From contig CAMYJO010000004.1 of assembly GCA_947258755.1 (NCBI GenBank), forward strand, positions 1-64,000: 64,000 nucleotides of DNA. Direction: 5' to 3'. Below the pieces are notes generated by a model. That model was not told where the DNA came from. It saw only the letters and a program-made list of their open reading frames with translations, and made no database searches. Below, piece by piece: positions 1 to 8,978 of the stretch. Position numbers and translations under genes: made by a program. This DNA is from an uncultured Gammaproteobacteria bacterium. GTDB taxonomy: Bacteria; Pseudomonadota; Gammaproteobacteria; JAADHQ01. Position 1 is the stretch's first letter; the number at the start of each line of letters is the position of its first letter.

Positions 1-397
1 TACTCATCGCTTATCATCCTTAATAAACTTCAGATTCGAAATAATTTACTTTTAATCTAGTTTGCCGTCAATGTGAAATGTAAGACCTGACCCCCGTGAT
101 TGAAATGTAAGACCTGACCCCCGTGATTTACGCATGCCTGGGCTAAACAGCTGTGCGTTGTATTTTCCTTAATTAAAAGCCTTTTATGCTCTCAATACCG
201 AGGAATCAGCATAGGCTGAGGATCACGGCTGCGGCATTTTTGGTTCTTTGCATAGAAAGTTTGCAAATGGTTATTCGAAAATAGAAATCAGACGTCTTAA
301 ATGCATCAGGTGACTGAATAGTTGATCACCACAGTTAGCTGGACGCTATATCTTCATCTTTTAAAGATGGCTGTCCTTTTTATTTCTTCAATTGCTT
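1..397. other. Intergenic stretch at left edge
   Basis: No gene is supported here. Apart from the 27-bp tandem duplication at 74-127, the stretch is AT-rich without a convincing coding frame. It lies downstream of the minus-strand GGDEF/EAL gene, so it may hold that gene's 3' untranslated region, but I see no clear hairpin with a T-run. Confidence 0.5.
74..127. repeat. Perfect 27-bp tandem duplication
   Basis: Two identical 27-bp units lie head to tail (74-100 and 101-127), each containing TAAGACCTGACCCCCGTGAT. The core AGACCTGACCCC resembles the GGGGTCAGACTC motifs beside the IS3 scrap at 4196-4300 and the TCTGACTCC arms at 21698-21753. This suggests debris of one repeat or insertion-sequence family. 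That link is inference. Confidence 0.8.
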
Positions 398-2854
398 TCA
401 TTTGGTTGGTGTGGCCCGACCTACGTTACCCGAAAGATTAGTTTCCTTTTCCGAGCATAAAACATCACCCTCTATAACTTCCTGTAACGGGGCAGGCACA
501 TGCACATAGTACCCTTGCGCATAGTCTATCCCTAGAAATGCTAGTTTATCCTGAATATCTCTATTCTCCACGAATTCTGCTACGGTTTTCATATTCATAA
601 CATGTCCAACCTGATTGATAGCACTGACCATCGCCTCATTGACAGGATTCTGGTCAATATCATGGATCAGAGAGCCATCAATTTTCAAGTAATCCACAGG
701 TAGGTTTTTCAAATATGCAAATGAAGAAACACCACTACCAAAATCATCTAGCGCGAAATCACAGCCGAGCAATTTCATTTTACGTATGATTTTTTTTGTT
801 ATATCGAAATTTGCTACTGCTGCAGTCTCGGTAATTTCAAAGCAAACCGTGCGTGGCGGTAAGCCCGCCTTATTCAGCAAGTCAGAAATATAATCAACCA
901 GTCCCTTATCGCTCAATGTTAAGCCTGACAAGTTTATATTAACACAACGGTTTGGGGAACTTTTAAGATATGTAATCAGCGTTTGCTCTTCTAGTGCCGA
1001 TTTGATAATCCATCGATCGAACTCTGCTGACATACCATAACGTTCAATAGCTGGAATAAAAACACCTGGCGTACGCAACACACCATTATTATCCATATAG
1101 CGAACCAGCAACTCTAAATGTACGGAGTAATCAGTATTTCGAATCGGGACGACTTTCTGTGCAAATAACACTAAACGGTTCTCCTCAAGCGCATTACGAA
1201 TTTCAGAGACCCAGTGCATTTCAACATGGCGGTGCATTAGTTCTTGATCTTTGTGACTATAGATATGAACTCGGTTTCTACCGAGATCCTTGGCTGCATA
1301 ACAAGCGACATCCGCATTACTCAGAACATCAGATAATGTCATGCCTTCGTGGTCTATCGATACTAGACCAATACTAACACCTACGCGAAATTGTGATTCT
1401 TCCCATACAAATGAAAAATTTGAGATTTCGTTGCGAATCTTTTCAGCAATATTTTCCGCTTTTATGATGCTACATTTGGGCAATAAGATCGCAAATTCGT
1501 CACCACCCAATCTCGCAACAATGTCAGTATCACGTATAGAATGATGCAATAAAGAAGCTATTTGTTTTAATAGAGTATCACCTGCAAAATGCCCGGCAGT
1601 ATCATTGACAAGTTTGAACTGATCAAGATCCAGATATAATAGAGCATGTTCATCTTTCGATGAAATATTCACCAGATACTCACTCAGTAGACGTTCAAAT
1701 TCCCCCCTATTAACAAGACCAGTCAGTGAATCGTGTGTTGCCTGATGGTGTAGCTGCTTGGTCAACTTTCGGGTTGCAGTTACATTCTGAAATATAACGA
1801 CGGCCCCTGAAATATCATTGTCGGCGTCACGGATCGGTGAAACAGTAGAATTAACATCGATAAAATCACCTTTTCTGACCCGAAGCTTTTGACCATCTTC
1901 ACTGAATTGCACTGTTCCCTTTGTCAGAGTATCGTTCAAAAGCCCAACCCAAGGTTCATCTGCATTGGCCTCATAAACCTGATAGATGGAGTCTAGCTGC
2001 TTTGCCTTGACCTCTTTCTCAAACCAACCGGTAATATATTCAGCAGCTGGATTCATAAATGTGATGTTACCATCCATATCAGCAACCATTACACCATCGG
2101 CGATAGAATCTAGGGTTACATGCAAACGCTCCCGTTGCTCTTCTAATTCTCCTTGCGCGTATTCAATACCCTTTGCCATGTTGTTAAAACTATCAACCAA
2201 CTCATTCAATTCTCGTGTATTATATTTTTCCTGCATCAACCCAATAGATTGATCTTCTCCATACTTATGCAAAGCAGAAACAATATTCTCCAAAGGCCGT
2301 GTGTATACACGGTGAAAAAACACCGCAAACAGATAAGAAATCACAAGCAGAATAGGAACAAGCATCATTTCTTTCTTAAGAACCACAAACAAACTTTCTC
2401 TAAGTGACTCTAAATTAATTCGAAACGCCGCCGTGCCATATGTCCTGTCATGGTACTGCAAAGACACATAAGCAATTATAAATTCATCACTTACGAGCGT
2501 ATAATCAGTTGATTGGTATTCCAGCAATCCATCTATACCACTATCCCTTTTATACTGGAAAACAGGCTCTTGCCGCATGTTAAAAAATACTGCCTGGGAT
2601 ATACGATCAAATGACTCAAGTTTTAAAGCCATGTCTGATGCTGCATCTGCAGAATCCAAAAGTATGACTTGTACCGCATCCTGCCCCAGGCTACTGGCAA
2701 TAGATTGTGAGAAGATCACAGTATTCTTTTTTAGTTCATCTGCTTTCCAGTAAACATGTATAACTGTAATACAGAATATAGCTACAGCCATAACTATAAA
2801 AATCATCAGTGTTAGCTGACTGCGTATACTGAGTTGTAATAAATACTTAGGCAT
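398..2854 (-). CDS. Membrane-bound GGDEF/EAL c-di-GMP regulator with PAS domain
   Basis: A predicted bifunctional cyclic-di-GMP enzyme of 818 residues at the inner membrane. TM1 lies at about residues 12-35 and TM2 at about 160-182, enclosing a periplasmic sensor region of about 125 residues. A HAMP-like linker, a PAS domain (about 245-365), a GGDEF domain (about 370-535) and an EAL domain (about 550-800) follow. The cyclase signature LGGDEF is intact, and an RDTD inhibitory-site motif lies five residues before it. In the EAL domain the key positions are kept as ELLVR, NINLS, ITET, DDFGSG, YLKIDG, AEFVE and AQGYY, so phosphodiesterase activity is plausible. Which activity dominates cannot be read from sequence. 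It ends 32 nt from the rhodanese gene on the same strand, so the two could be co-transcribed with the rhodanese first. The start ATG has no strong ribosome-binding site. Confidence 0.9.
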   Translation of the reverse strand: MPKYLLQLSIRSQLTLMIFIVMAVAIFCITVIHVYWKADELKKNTVIFSQSIASSLGQDAVQVILLDSADAASDMALKLESFDRISQAVFFNMRQEPVFQYKRDSGIDGLLEYQSTDYTLVSDEFIIAYVSLQYHDRTYGTAAFRINLESLRESLFVVLKKEMMLVPILLVISYLFAVFFHRVYTRPLENIVSALHKYGEDQSIGLMQEKYNTRELNELVDSFNNMAKGIEYAQGELEEQRERLHVTLDSIADGVMVADMDGNITFMNPAAEYITGWFEKEVKAKQLDSIYQVYEANADEPWVGLLNDTLTKGTVQFSEDGQKLRVRKGDFIDVNSTVSPIRDADNDISGAVVIFQNVTATRKLTKQLHHQATHDSLTGLVNRGEFERLLSEYLVNISSKDEHALLYLDLDQFKLVNDTAGHFAGDTLLKQIASLLHHSIRDTDIVARLGGDEFAILLPKCSIIKAENIAEKIRNEISNFSFVWEESQFRVGVSIGLVSIDHEGMTLSDVLSNADVACYAAKDLGRNRVHIYSHKDQELMHRHVEMHWVSEIRNALEENRLVLFAQKVVPIRNTDYSVHLELLVRYMDNNGVLRTPGVFIPAIERYGMSAEFDRWIIKSALEEQTLITYLKSSPNRCVNINLSGLTLSDKGLVDYISDLLNKAGLPPRTVCFEITETAAVANFDITKKIIRKMKLLGCDFALDDFGSGVSSFAYLKNLPVDYLKIDGSLIHDIDQNPVNEAMVSAINQVGHVMNMKTVAEFVENRDIQDKLAFLGIDYAQGYYVHVPAPLQEVIEGDVLCSEKETNLSGNVGRATPTK

Positions 2855-2886
2855 TCAGGAATCTGTATGTAACTCGTTCAACTATA

Positions 2887-3780
2887 CTATTTAGCAATAG
2901 GCAACTGTGAATCATTTCCCCACTCTAACCAACCACCATCATAAACACTCACATCGTAACCTAGATTACGTAATATTACGTAAGACATCGCTGAATCCTT
3001 TCCGCGGTTACAATAAGTAAGCACCTTATTGGATTTATTGATATTGCCATACATATCAGCAAGCTCTGAAATCGTCTTTATCTCCGGAATACCACTGGAA
3101 TAATTCAGATTATCTGCAGCGTGTTTGTTAACTGCATTGGGAATATGTCCGGCACGATTCGCCTTGGAGAATTCTCCTAAGTATTCAGATTTATTTCGGG
3201 AATCGATGATAAGTACGTTTGGGTTATCAATTGCTATGCGCGTACTCAGCTTTGTAGCCAGATGATGGGCGGATATAGATGGGGTGTATTTACTTACTGG
3301 AAATTTGGTGACTTTGTCCGTAAGCTCTCCACCATTTTTTTCCCAATACGCAATTCCTCCATCAAGAATCCTAACATTTTTGTGGCCATATGTTTCGAGT
3401 GCCCAGAATACATGCGCAGCGTTTTTGATATATCCATCATCATAAATGACGATAGTATCCTCATTTCGTAACCCTGAAGCACTCAATAACTCGCGCATAT
3501 TGTTAAAGGAAATGATACGGCTTCCTTCAAAACTTTTTTCGGCAGGTATATTGATAGCATTGACAATATGACCTTTCAAAAATTCTCTTTCTGTGCGCAC
3601 ATCTATGACCTTCAAGTGCGGATTGGAACTTTTTTGCTGAGTCATTAGCCAATCTGCACTGACGATCAAGTGTCCCTTTTGATGGGGCTCATTGGCAGAA
3701 ACTGAATGCCAACCCAGCATCTGTATGATCAGGCAATAAAACATCTGCTTCAGGATATTCATAAGACTCTGCTTATACAT
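2887..3780 (-). CDS. Exported two-domain rhodanese (thiosulfate sulfurtransferase)
   Basis: A 297-residue protein with an N-terminal hydrophobic segment followed by VSANE, read as a signal peptide, so it is probably periplasmic. Two rhodanese domains follow. The N-terminal one (about 35-150) has DDGY where the catalytic Cys loop would be and is probably inactive. The C-terminal one (about 170-295) carries the active loop CNRGKD at about residues 258-263 and the family ending YDGGWLEW. Rhodaneses move sulfane sulfur from donors such as thiosulfate to thiol acceptors or cyanide; the physiological acceptor is unknown. The start at 3780 is supported by GGAGAGAGAG just upstream. It precedes the GGDEF/EAL gene on the same strand. 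Confidence 0.88.
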   Translation of the reverse strand: MYKQSLMNILKQMFYCLIIQMLGWHSVSANEPHQKGHLIVSADWLMTQQKSSNPHLKVIDVRTEREFLKGHIVNAINIPAEKSFEGSRIISFNNMRELLSASGLRNEDTIVIYDDGYIKNAAHVFWALETYGHKNVRILDGGIAYWEKNGGELTDKVTKFPVSKYTPSISAHHLATKLSTRIAIDNPNVLIIDSRNKSEYLGEFSKANRAGHIPNAVNKHAADNLNYSSGIPEIKTISELADMYGNINKSNKVLTYCNRGKDSAMSYVILRNLGYDVSVYDGGWLEWGNDSQLPIAK

Positions 3781-4126
3781 TATAACTCTCTCTCTCCAGC
3801 TTATATCCAGGATTTTGTATAAAATATAATTGGTTACTATAACAATATCGGCATGACGGACTAAGTGCTTAAATAAAATTTAATTGTCTTATATATAAGG
3901 TTGTCATTATTTACTTTACTAGCTAAAGGACTAAATATTGGCACTTAGTGACTATCATTCAGTCACTTAGCAAATCATACTTAAGTGAATAGCTCTATTA
4001 TGGATAAGGGATTTGCTATCCCTCTGAGGGATAAAAGGGAAGAATAAAAAGGATCAGGGGTCAGGTTGGAGTACCCCCACTTTTCCGTACACTCAAAAAA
4101 GAGGATAATTCCTTGAGGAGTGTACC

Positions 4127-4255
4127 ATGCAAAAAAGACAGACATTTAGTAAAGAGTTTAAATTAGAAGCGGTTAGGCTGTTAGAAGCAGATCAATGGGG
4201 TCAGACTCGATTGAAAGCAGATCAATGGCAGATCAATGGGGTCAGACTCGATTGA
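4127..4255 (+). pseudogene. IS3-family transposase OrfA, N-terminal scrap
   Basis: The frame opens with ATG after GAGGAG and encodes MQKRQTFSKEFKLEAVRLLE, the typical start of IS3-family OrfA helix-turn-helix proteins. After about 21 residues the reading frame runs into repeated GATCAATGGGGTCAGACTC units and stops at 4253-4255, whereas a full OrfA is about 90-100 residues. No OrfB is present. This is a dead 5' fragment, apparently cut where a short repeat was inserted or amplified. Confidence 0.75.
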
Positions 4256-4303
4256 AAGGACAATAAAATGACGAATCAAATGAGTCTGACCCCATTGAAT
4301 ATT
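4196..4303. repeat. Duplicated GGGGTCAGACTCGATTGAAAG motif with inverted partner
   Basis: The 21-nt string GGGGTCAGACTC-GATTGAAAG occurs twice (about 4197-4216 and 4238-4258). GAGTCTGACCCCATTGA follows in inverted orientation at about 4286-4303. Such GTCAGACCCC inverted motifs commonly flank short mobile repeats. The assignment to a particular family is inference. Confidence 0.6.
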
Positions 4304-4401
4304 TTAATCCGACCAAGATTTTGACCTATAAATACCCTCTCATTATCCTAATAGCATAGAAGTAGTCAGCATATAATCCACCCATCTTCTATTTGGAGTT
4401 C

Positions 4402-6294
4402 TTACTCTGCCCCCAGAGTTTCCAGTTCTTCCTGGGCCTGCAACCATTGCTCTTCTGTTTGCTGTAATGCCTGCTCCACCTTCGTTTGCTTTTCCAGTAT
4501 CGCTTTTAACTTATCTTTATTCTCTTCATCATACAGCTCACTATCAGCCAATTGATCGTGTAGTGTTTGCTTCTCTTCGTTATAGGTATCCATCTGTTTT
4601 TCGAGTTTCTGGATTTTATTTTGCAGTGGCCGCAGTTGCTGGCGTTTGACGGCGGCGTCTTGTCGTTGTTGTTTTTTGTTGGCACCGGCTGGTTGGCCAG
4701 GGGTTGAGGTAACGGGATCATTTTTTAATTGGTCTCTGACCCAGCGGCGGTAGTCGTCGAGGTCGCCATTGAAATCAGTGACGCTGCCGTCGGCGACTAA
4801 TAACAGGGTATCGGCGACGGTGCGTAGCAGGTGGCGGTCATGTGAGACGACGATCAGTGCGCCTTCAAATTCCTGCAGGGCGGTGGTCAGGGCCAGGCGC
4901 ATTTCCAGGTCGAGGTGGTTGGTGGGTTCGTCGAGCAGTAACAGGTTTGGGCGTTGGTAAACAAGTAATGCCAACACCAGTCTTGCTTTTTCACCACCGG
5001 AAAAGGGTTCGACCTTGGCAGTAGCCATGTCGCCCTGGAAGGCGAAGCCGCCGAGGTAGCTGCGTAGTTGTTGTTCGGTGGCCTTTGGGTCGATGCGTTG
5101 CAGGTGTAGTAAGGGGCTGGCGTTTTTATCCAGTTGTTCGAGCTGGTGTTGCGCGAAGTAGCCGACGTTGATGCCTTTGGCCGGGCTGCGTGCGCCGGAC
5201 TGTGGACTGATTTCTCCGGCCAGGAGTTTGATCAGCGTGGATTTGCCGGCGCCGTTGTGGCCAAGTAAACCAATGCGGTCGCCTTCGACGATGTTCATGT
5301 TGATATTTTGCAGGATGGTTTTGTTGCCGTAGCCGGCATTGGCGTCTTCCAGCCTTAATAAGGGGTTGGGCAGGTTGTCCGGTGTGCTGAAATGAAAATC
5401 AAACGGTGAGTCGACATGCGCCTGGCTGATCAGGGTCATTTTTTCCAGCGCCTTGACGCGGCTTTGTGCCTGGCGTGCCTTGGAGGCCTTGGCCTTGAAG
5501 CGATCGACAAAGCTTTGCATGTGGCTGATTTCACGCTGTTGCTTTTCATACTGCGCCTGTTGGTGTGCGAGGTGCTGGGCGCGGCGTACTTCGAAGTCTG
5601 AGTAGTTACCGGTATAGAGCGTCAGGGTCTGTTGTTCGATATGTGCGATGTGGGTGACGACACGATCGAGAAAATCGCGGTCATGTGAAATCAACATCAG
5701 CATGCCCGGGTAGGAGCGCAGCCAGTCTTCCAGCCAGATCACGGCTTCGAGGTCGAGATGGTTGGTGGGTTCGTCCAGTAGTAATAGATCGGAACGGCAC
5801 ATCAATGCCTGCGCCAGGTTCAGGCGCATGCGCCAGCCACCGGAGAAACTACTGACCGGCAGTTGTTCCTGTTCGGCGCTGAAACCCAGGCCATGCATCA
5901 GGCGCGCGGCGACACTATTGGCACTGTAGCCGTTGATGGATTCCATGTCGGCGAGCAGGTGCGCCATTTGCTGGCCATCATCCTGTTGCTCTGCTTTTTC
6001 TATTTGTTGTTCTATACGGCGCAGTTCAAGGTCGCCGTCTTTGACGTATTCAATCGCGGCTTTGTCGGTGGCCGGGGTTTCCTGGGCGACATGGGCGATG
6101 ACGGTGGCTGGCGATAATGAAAAATCGCCGCTATCGGGTTGCAGTTCGTTGCGTATCAGTGCAAACAGGCTGGATTTGCCGACACCGTTGGCGCCGGTGA
6201 TGCCGACTCGCTGCCCTGCATGAAAAATGACGGTGACATCATGCAGCAGTTCGCGAATACCACGACGAAGTGAAAGGTCTTTGAAACTCAGCAT
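4402..6294 (-). CDS. yheS: ABC-F ATPase YheS
   Basis: A soluble 630-residue ABC-F protein with two ATP-binding cassettes on one chain and no membrane segment. Cassette 1 (about 1-240) has the Walker A GANGVGKSS, signature SFSGGWRMRLNLAQAL and Walker B LLLLDEPTNHLDLEAV. Cassette 2 (about 310-530) has GHNGAGKST, FSGGEKARLVLALL and LLLLDEPTNHLDLEM. The linker between them holds the DRFKAKASKARQAQSR segment typical of ABC-F factors, and the C-terminus is a charged coiled coil (about 555-625). Length and motif wording match E. coli YheS, one of the translation-associated ABC-F proteins that act on the ribosome. The gene ends in a LGAE tail. It starts 7 nt downstream of hspQ on the same strand, so the two are probably one transcript. 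Confidence 0.95.
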   Translation of the reverse strand: MLSFKDLSLRRGIRELLHDVTVIFHAGQRVGITGANGVGKSSLFALIRNELQPDSGDFSLSPATVIAHVAQETPATDKAAIEYVKDGDLELRRIEQQIEKAEQQDDGQQMAHLLADMESINGYSANSVAARLMHGLGFSAEQEQLPVSSFSGGWRMRLNLAQALMCRSDLLLLDEPTNHLDLEAVIWLEDWLRSYPGMLMLISHDRDFLDRVVTHIAHIEQQTLTLYTGNYSDFEVRRAQHLAHQQAQYEKQQREISHMQSFVDRFKAKASKARQAQSRVKALEKMTLISQAHVDSPFDFHFSTPDNLPNPLLRLEDANAGYGNKTILQNINMNIVEGDRIGLLGHNGAGKSTLIKLLAGEISPQSGARSPAKGINVGYFAQHQLEQLDKNASPLLHLQRIDPKATEQQLRSYLGGFAFQGDMATAKVEPFSGGEKARLVLALLVYQRPNLLLLDEPTNHLDLEMRLALTTALQEFEGALIVVSHDRHLLRTVADTLLLVADGSVTDFNGDLDDYRRWVRDQLKNDPVTSTPGQPAGANKKQQRQDAAVKRQQLRPLQNKIQKLEKQMDTYNEEKQTLHDQLADSELYDEENKDKLKAILEKQTKVEQALQQTEEQWLQAQEELETLGAE

Positions 6295-6301
6295 GACAAC
6301 A

Positions 6302-6616
6302 TTACATGGATGCTTGCTTGGAAATATACACGCCGTCGCTAAATGCGCTAAAATAGTGATCTATTGCGGGATGGTTGATCGCGGATAAATCAGTGGCGGC
6401 GGCCAGATGGCGTTCTGCCACATAGGTGGTGTGGTTGCCATTATCGACCAGGACATGATACCAGGGCTGGTCTTTTGGTGGACGTGACTTCGCTACCTGT
6501 TCGTACCACTCCTCCGATTGGGAAAAAACCGGGTCGATCTCGAATATGACGCCGCGGTAGTTGAACTTGTTATGTTCAACCACCTGCCCCATATTAAATT
6601 TAGCTTGCTGAATCAT
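6302..6616 (-). CDS. hspQ: Heat shock protein HspQ
   Basis: A 104-residue member of the HspQ (YccV-like, hemimethylated-DNA-binding) family. The characteristic opening is FNMGQVVEHNKFNYRGVIFE, followed by DPVF, the SRPPKDQPWYHVLVD segment and a C-terminal NHPAIDHYFSAF. I start it at the ATG giving MIQQAKFNMG, which fits the family length of about 105. A longer reading from 6676 would run into the selO start region and adds 20 residues unlike the family. HspQ in enterobacteria stimulates proteolysis, and the name hemimethylated-DNA-binding comes from the related YccV work. The gene is divergent from selO with starts 42 bp apart, so the promoters share that gap. Confidence 0.92.
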   Translation of the reverse strand: MIQQAKFNMGQVVEHNKFNYRGVIFEIDPVFSQSEEWYEQVAKSRPPKDQPWYHVLVDNGNHTTYVAERHLAAATDLSAINHPAIDHYFSAFSDGVYISKQASM

Positions 6617-6658
6617 TAACACCACACACCTTATTATATTAAGTGAATTGTCGCACAT

Positions 6659-8146
6659 ATGAAGAAAATCCAACAACTCGAGTTTAACAATACCTATAGC
6701 CGCCTGCCGGATGGCTTTTTTAGTGTGGTTAATCCGACACCGTTAACACAGCCGCATATGATCAGTGTGAATACGGCCGTGGCTGAGTTACTGGAGCTGG
6801 ATGTGAGTGATCTGCATGAACCAGACAATCTGGCCTATTTGTGCGGGCAAGCGCTGCATGAGGGTATGCAGCCGCTGGCACAATGTTACGCCGGCCATCA
6901 GTTTGGTGGCTTTGTGCCGCGCTTGGGTGACGGCCGCGCGATCCTGCTGGGTGAAGTTGTCACCACGCAAAACGGTAAGTGGGACCTGCAAATCAAGGGC
7001 AGCGGCCTGACGCCCTATTCACGCGATGGCGATGGCCGTGCCGTGTTGCGCTCGACCATCCGCGAATACCTGTGCAGTGAGGCCATGCATGGCCTCGGCA
7101 TCCCGACCACGCGCGCGCTGTGTATGATCGGCAGTGAGCAGGAGGTCTATCGCGAGCAGATCGAGAAAGGTGCAATGTTGTTGCGCACCGCGCCTTCGCA
7201 TGTGCGCTTCGGTACCTTCGAATATTTTTACTACAGCAATCGCCATGAAGACGTCGAGCAGTTACTGGACTTTGTGATCCAGCATCACTATCCGGAACTG
7301 GCGGACGCCGACAACCCCGGCCTGGCTTTATTGCAGCAAGTGGTCGAGCGCACCGCGGAGATGATCGCGCAATGGCAGGCCGTTGGTTTTGCCCATGGTG
7401 TCATGAACACCGACAATATGTCCGTGCTCGGCCTGACCATGGATTATGGCCCGTTCGGTTTCCTGGATGCCTATGAGCCCGGTTACATTTGTAATCACTC
7501 CGATTACCAGGGCCGTTATGCCTTTGATCAGCAACCGAATATCGGCCTGTTTAACCTCAGTTGTTTCGCCCAGGCGCTGCTGCCTGCACTGGGGTCGGAT
7601 GTCGATGCCGCGGTGGCGGCTGCGAAGCAAGCACTGGAGCAATATCAGTCCAGCTATACCGCTTATTATGCGCAGGCGATGCGTGCCAAGCTTGGCCTTG
7701 AACAAGCTGATAATGACGACCAGGCCATCGTTCAGGATCTGCTTGGGTTGATGGCTGAGGACAAGGTTGACTACACGATCCTGTTCCGCCGCCTGTGTGA
7801 GTTTTCAACTGAGGATGGTGCCGATAACCATGCGCTGCGCGACTTGTTTATACAGCGTGAGCAATTTGATCAATGGGCGGCGCGCTACCGGCAGCGCCTG
7901 GCCAGCGAGGCACTGAATGATCAACAGCGCGCCAGTGCGATGCGCAGCGTTAATCCGGCCTATGTCCTGCGCAATTACATGGCCGAGCATGCCATTCGCC
8001 TGGCTGAAAGTGAGCAGGATTACAGTGAGATCGAGCGCCTGTTGAGTTTGTTACAGGACCCGTTTACTGAACAAGCGGGTTGTGAGCACTACGCCGGCTT
8101 GCCACCCGACTGGGCCCAACAAATCTCGGTCAGTTGTTCTTCCTGA
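6659..8146 (+). CDS. selO: Protein adenylyltransferase SelO (YdiU)
   Basis: A 495-residue SelO pseudokinase-fold protein. This family transfers AMP from ATP to Ser, Thr or Tyr of target proteins and takes part in redox stress responses. Diagnostic segments are AGHQFGGFVPRLGDGRA, KGSGLTPYSRDGDGRAVLRS, TTRALC and the metal-binding MNTDNMSVLGLTMDYGPFGF. The protein ends ISVSCSS: the third residue from the end is a cysteine where eukaryotic SELENOO has selenocysteine, and the codon here is TGT, so no recoding is needed. The ATG at 6659 gives the usual N-terminus but has only a weak upstream purine run. It is divergent from hspQ and convergent with a tiny lipoprotein gene that starts 2 nt after its stop on the other strand. 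Confidence 0.95.
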   Translation: MKKIQQLEFNNTYSRLPDGFFSVVNPTPLTQPHMISVNTAVAELLELDVSDLHEPDNLAYLCGQALHEGMQPLAQCYAGHQFGGFVPRLGDGRAILLGEVVTTQNGKWDLQIKGSGLTPYSRDGDGRAVLRSTIREYLCSEAMHGLGIPTTRALCMIGSEQEVYREQIEKGAMLLRTAPSHVRFGTFEYFYYSNRHEDVEQLLDFVIQHHYPELADADNPGLALLQQVVERTAEMIAQWQAVGFAHGVMNTDNMSVLGLTMDYGPFGFLDAYEPGYICNHSDYQGRYAFDQQPNIGLFNLSCFAQALLPALGSDVDAAVAAAKQALEQYQSSYTAYYAQAMRAKLGLEQADNDDQAIVQDLLGLMAEDKVDYTILFRRLCEFSTEDGADNHALRDLFIQREQFDQWAARYRQRLASEALNDQQRASAMRSVNPAYVLRNYMAEHAIRLAESEQDYSEIERLLSLLQDPFTEQAGCEHYAGLPPDWAQQISVSCSS

Positions 8147-8147
8147 A

Positions 8148-8255
8148 TTAAACGCCGGGGATACCGATCGGTCCCGGCATGTCGGGTATCACCGAACAGG
8201 CGGTGATCCAGTAACTGATAAACAAGACGAACATACTGCGTAGAAAATTTTTCAT
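8148..8255 (-). CDS. Very small putative lipoprotein (35 aa)
   Basis: A minus-strand frame of 35 codons reads MKNFLRSMFVLFISYWITAC then SVIPDMPGPIGIPGV. A basic start, a hydrophobic stretch and ITAC with Cys at residue 20 form a credible lipobox, leaving a mature lipopeptide of only 16 residues rich in Pro and Gly. The ATG at 8255 is preceded at some distance by AGGG. The stop lies 2 nt from the selO stop on the opposite strand. I do not recognise the family and infer export and lipidation from the signal alone. A chance frame cannot be excluded, but the lipobox and tight convergent packing argue for a gene. Confidence 0.5.
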   Translation of the reverse strand: MKNFLRSMFVLFISYWITACSVIPDMPGPIGIPGV

Positions 8256-8978
8256 ATCGATTAACTACCCTGATGTGAACAACAATACTAAAACGAATAC
8301 CGGCATGCCCATCATGATTGCATAGCGCGTCGACAATGGACTGTGCCGTCAATCATACTATCGGCACTGTCTGTCCCAAGCTGAAACCTGCGCAACAATC
8401 GTGCATAAGCACCATAATTGACCGGAAAACTACCTATAACGGCCACTATCAAGCTTAATGCTGTTTATTCAGTTATTTTCCTAAGTTATTGATGTTGTGA
8501 AAATCCTTGTCTTTATCCACATTCACTGTGGATAACTTTGTGGATAGTCTGGGAGTTATTGTCTACAACACGCATTTTTACAGTACCTGATTTAGATTGA
8601 CTATTTATTACACAAACATAATAACTCATATTAATCAATATGTTATATGTGTCACGAATAGAGTGCTATAAGCCTTCACGGCAATAGAGCCTGCCAACAG
8701 TAGGGAGTTTGCATTGTGTATAAAAAAACAGCACATCGGTCGCACTGGGTAGACATGACAGCGAAAACATGCCTGTAGCTGCTCACTTTTTCATCAATCA
8801 AGGGATGGTCTGGGGCTCAGGAACTGCTCTTTTTGTGTAAAAAATGAGCAATAAATCGCTATTGCGCCAAAAAGCTGACAAAGTTTACAAAGATACCCCT
8901 ATAACTACTATCTATTCATATAGTTAAGTTACTTATAGACGCCTACTGTCTCGCCGGCAGCATGCGGCCCAGCGATCA
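8256..8978. other. Long non-coding gap with DnaA-box cluster
   Basis: A 720-bp gap with no supported gene. It is AT-rich, especially 8461-8680 and 8880-8940, and contains the three DnaA boxes listed separately. I see no mnmG, dnaA, rpmH or other gene usually next to a gammaproteobacterial oriC. Confidence 0.55.
8513..8547. promoter_or_regulatory. Cluster of three DnaA boxes
   Basis: TTATCCACA at 8513-8521 and its exact reverse complement TGTGGATAA at 8527-8535 form a perfect 9-bp inverted repeat with a 5-bp spacer. TGTGGATAG at 8539-8547 is a third box with one terminal mismatch. All three lie in 35 bp inside AT-rich DNA. TTATCCACA is the strong DnaA box. This could be a DnaA-titrating or DnaA-reactivating site or part of an origin. 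The sequence alone does not decide, and the neighbours do not support an origin. Confidence 0.7.

Larger units (their letters stand above)
3781..4401. other. Intergenic region with IS debris
   Basis: This 620-bp gap upstream of the rhodanese and downstream of yheS is AT-rich. It holds the left end of an IS3-type element (about 4060-4200), a doubled GGGGTCAGACTCGATTGAAAG motif, and an inverted copy of that motif around 4286-4303. Nothing else coding is visible. Confidence 0.6.

Noticed and set aside
6659-8146. Selenocysteine in SelO
   Set aside because: The antepenultimate codon is TGT (Cys) followed by two Ser codons, so no UGA recoding is involved.
8461-8680. Chromosomal origin at the DnaA-box cluster
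   Set aside because: Only three boxes and none of the usual neighbours (dnaA, dnaN, mnmG, rpmH). Kept as a DnaA-binding cluster without calling an origin.
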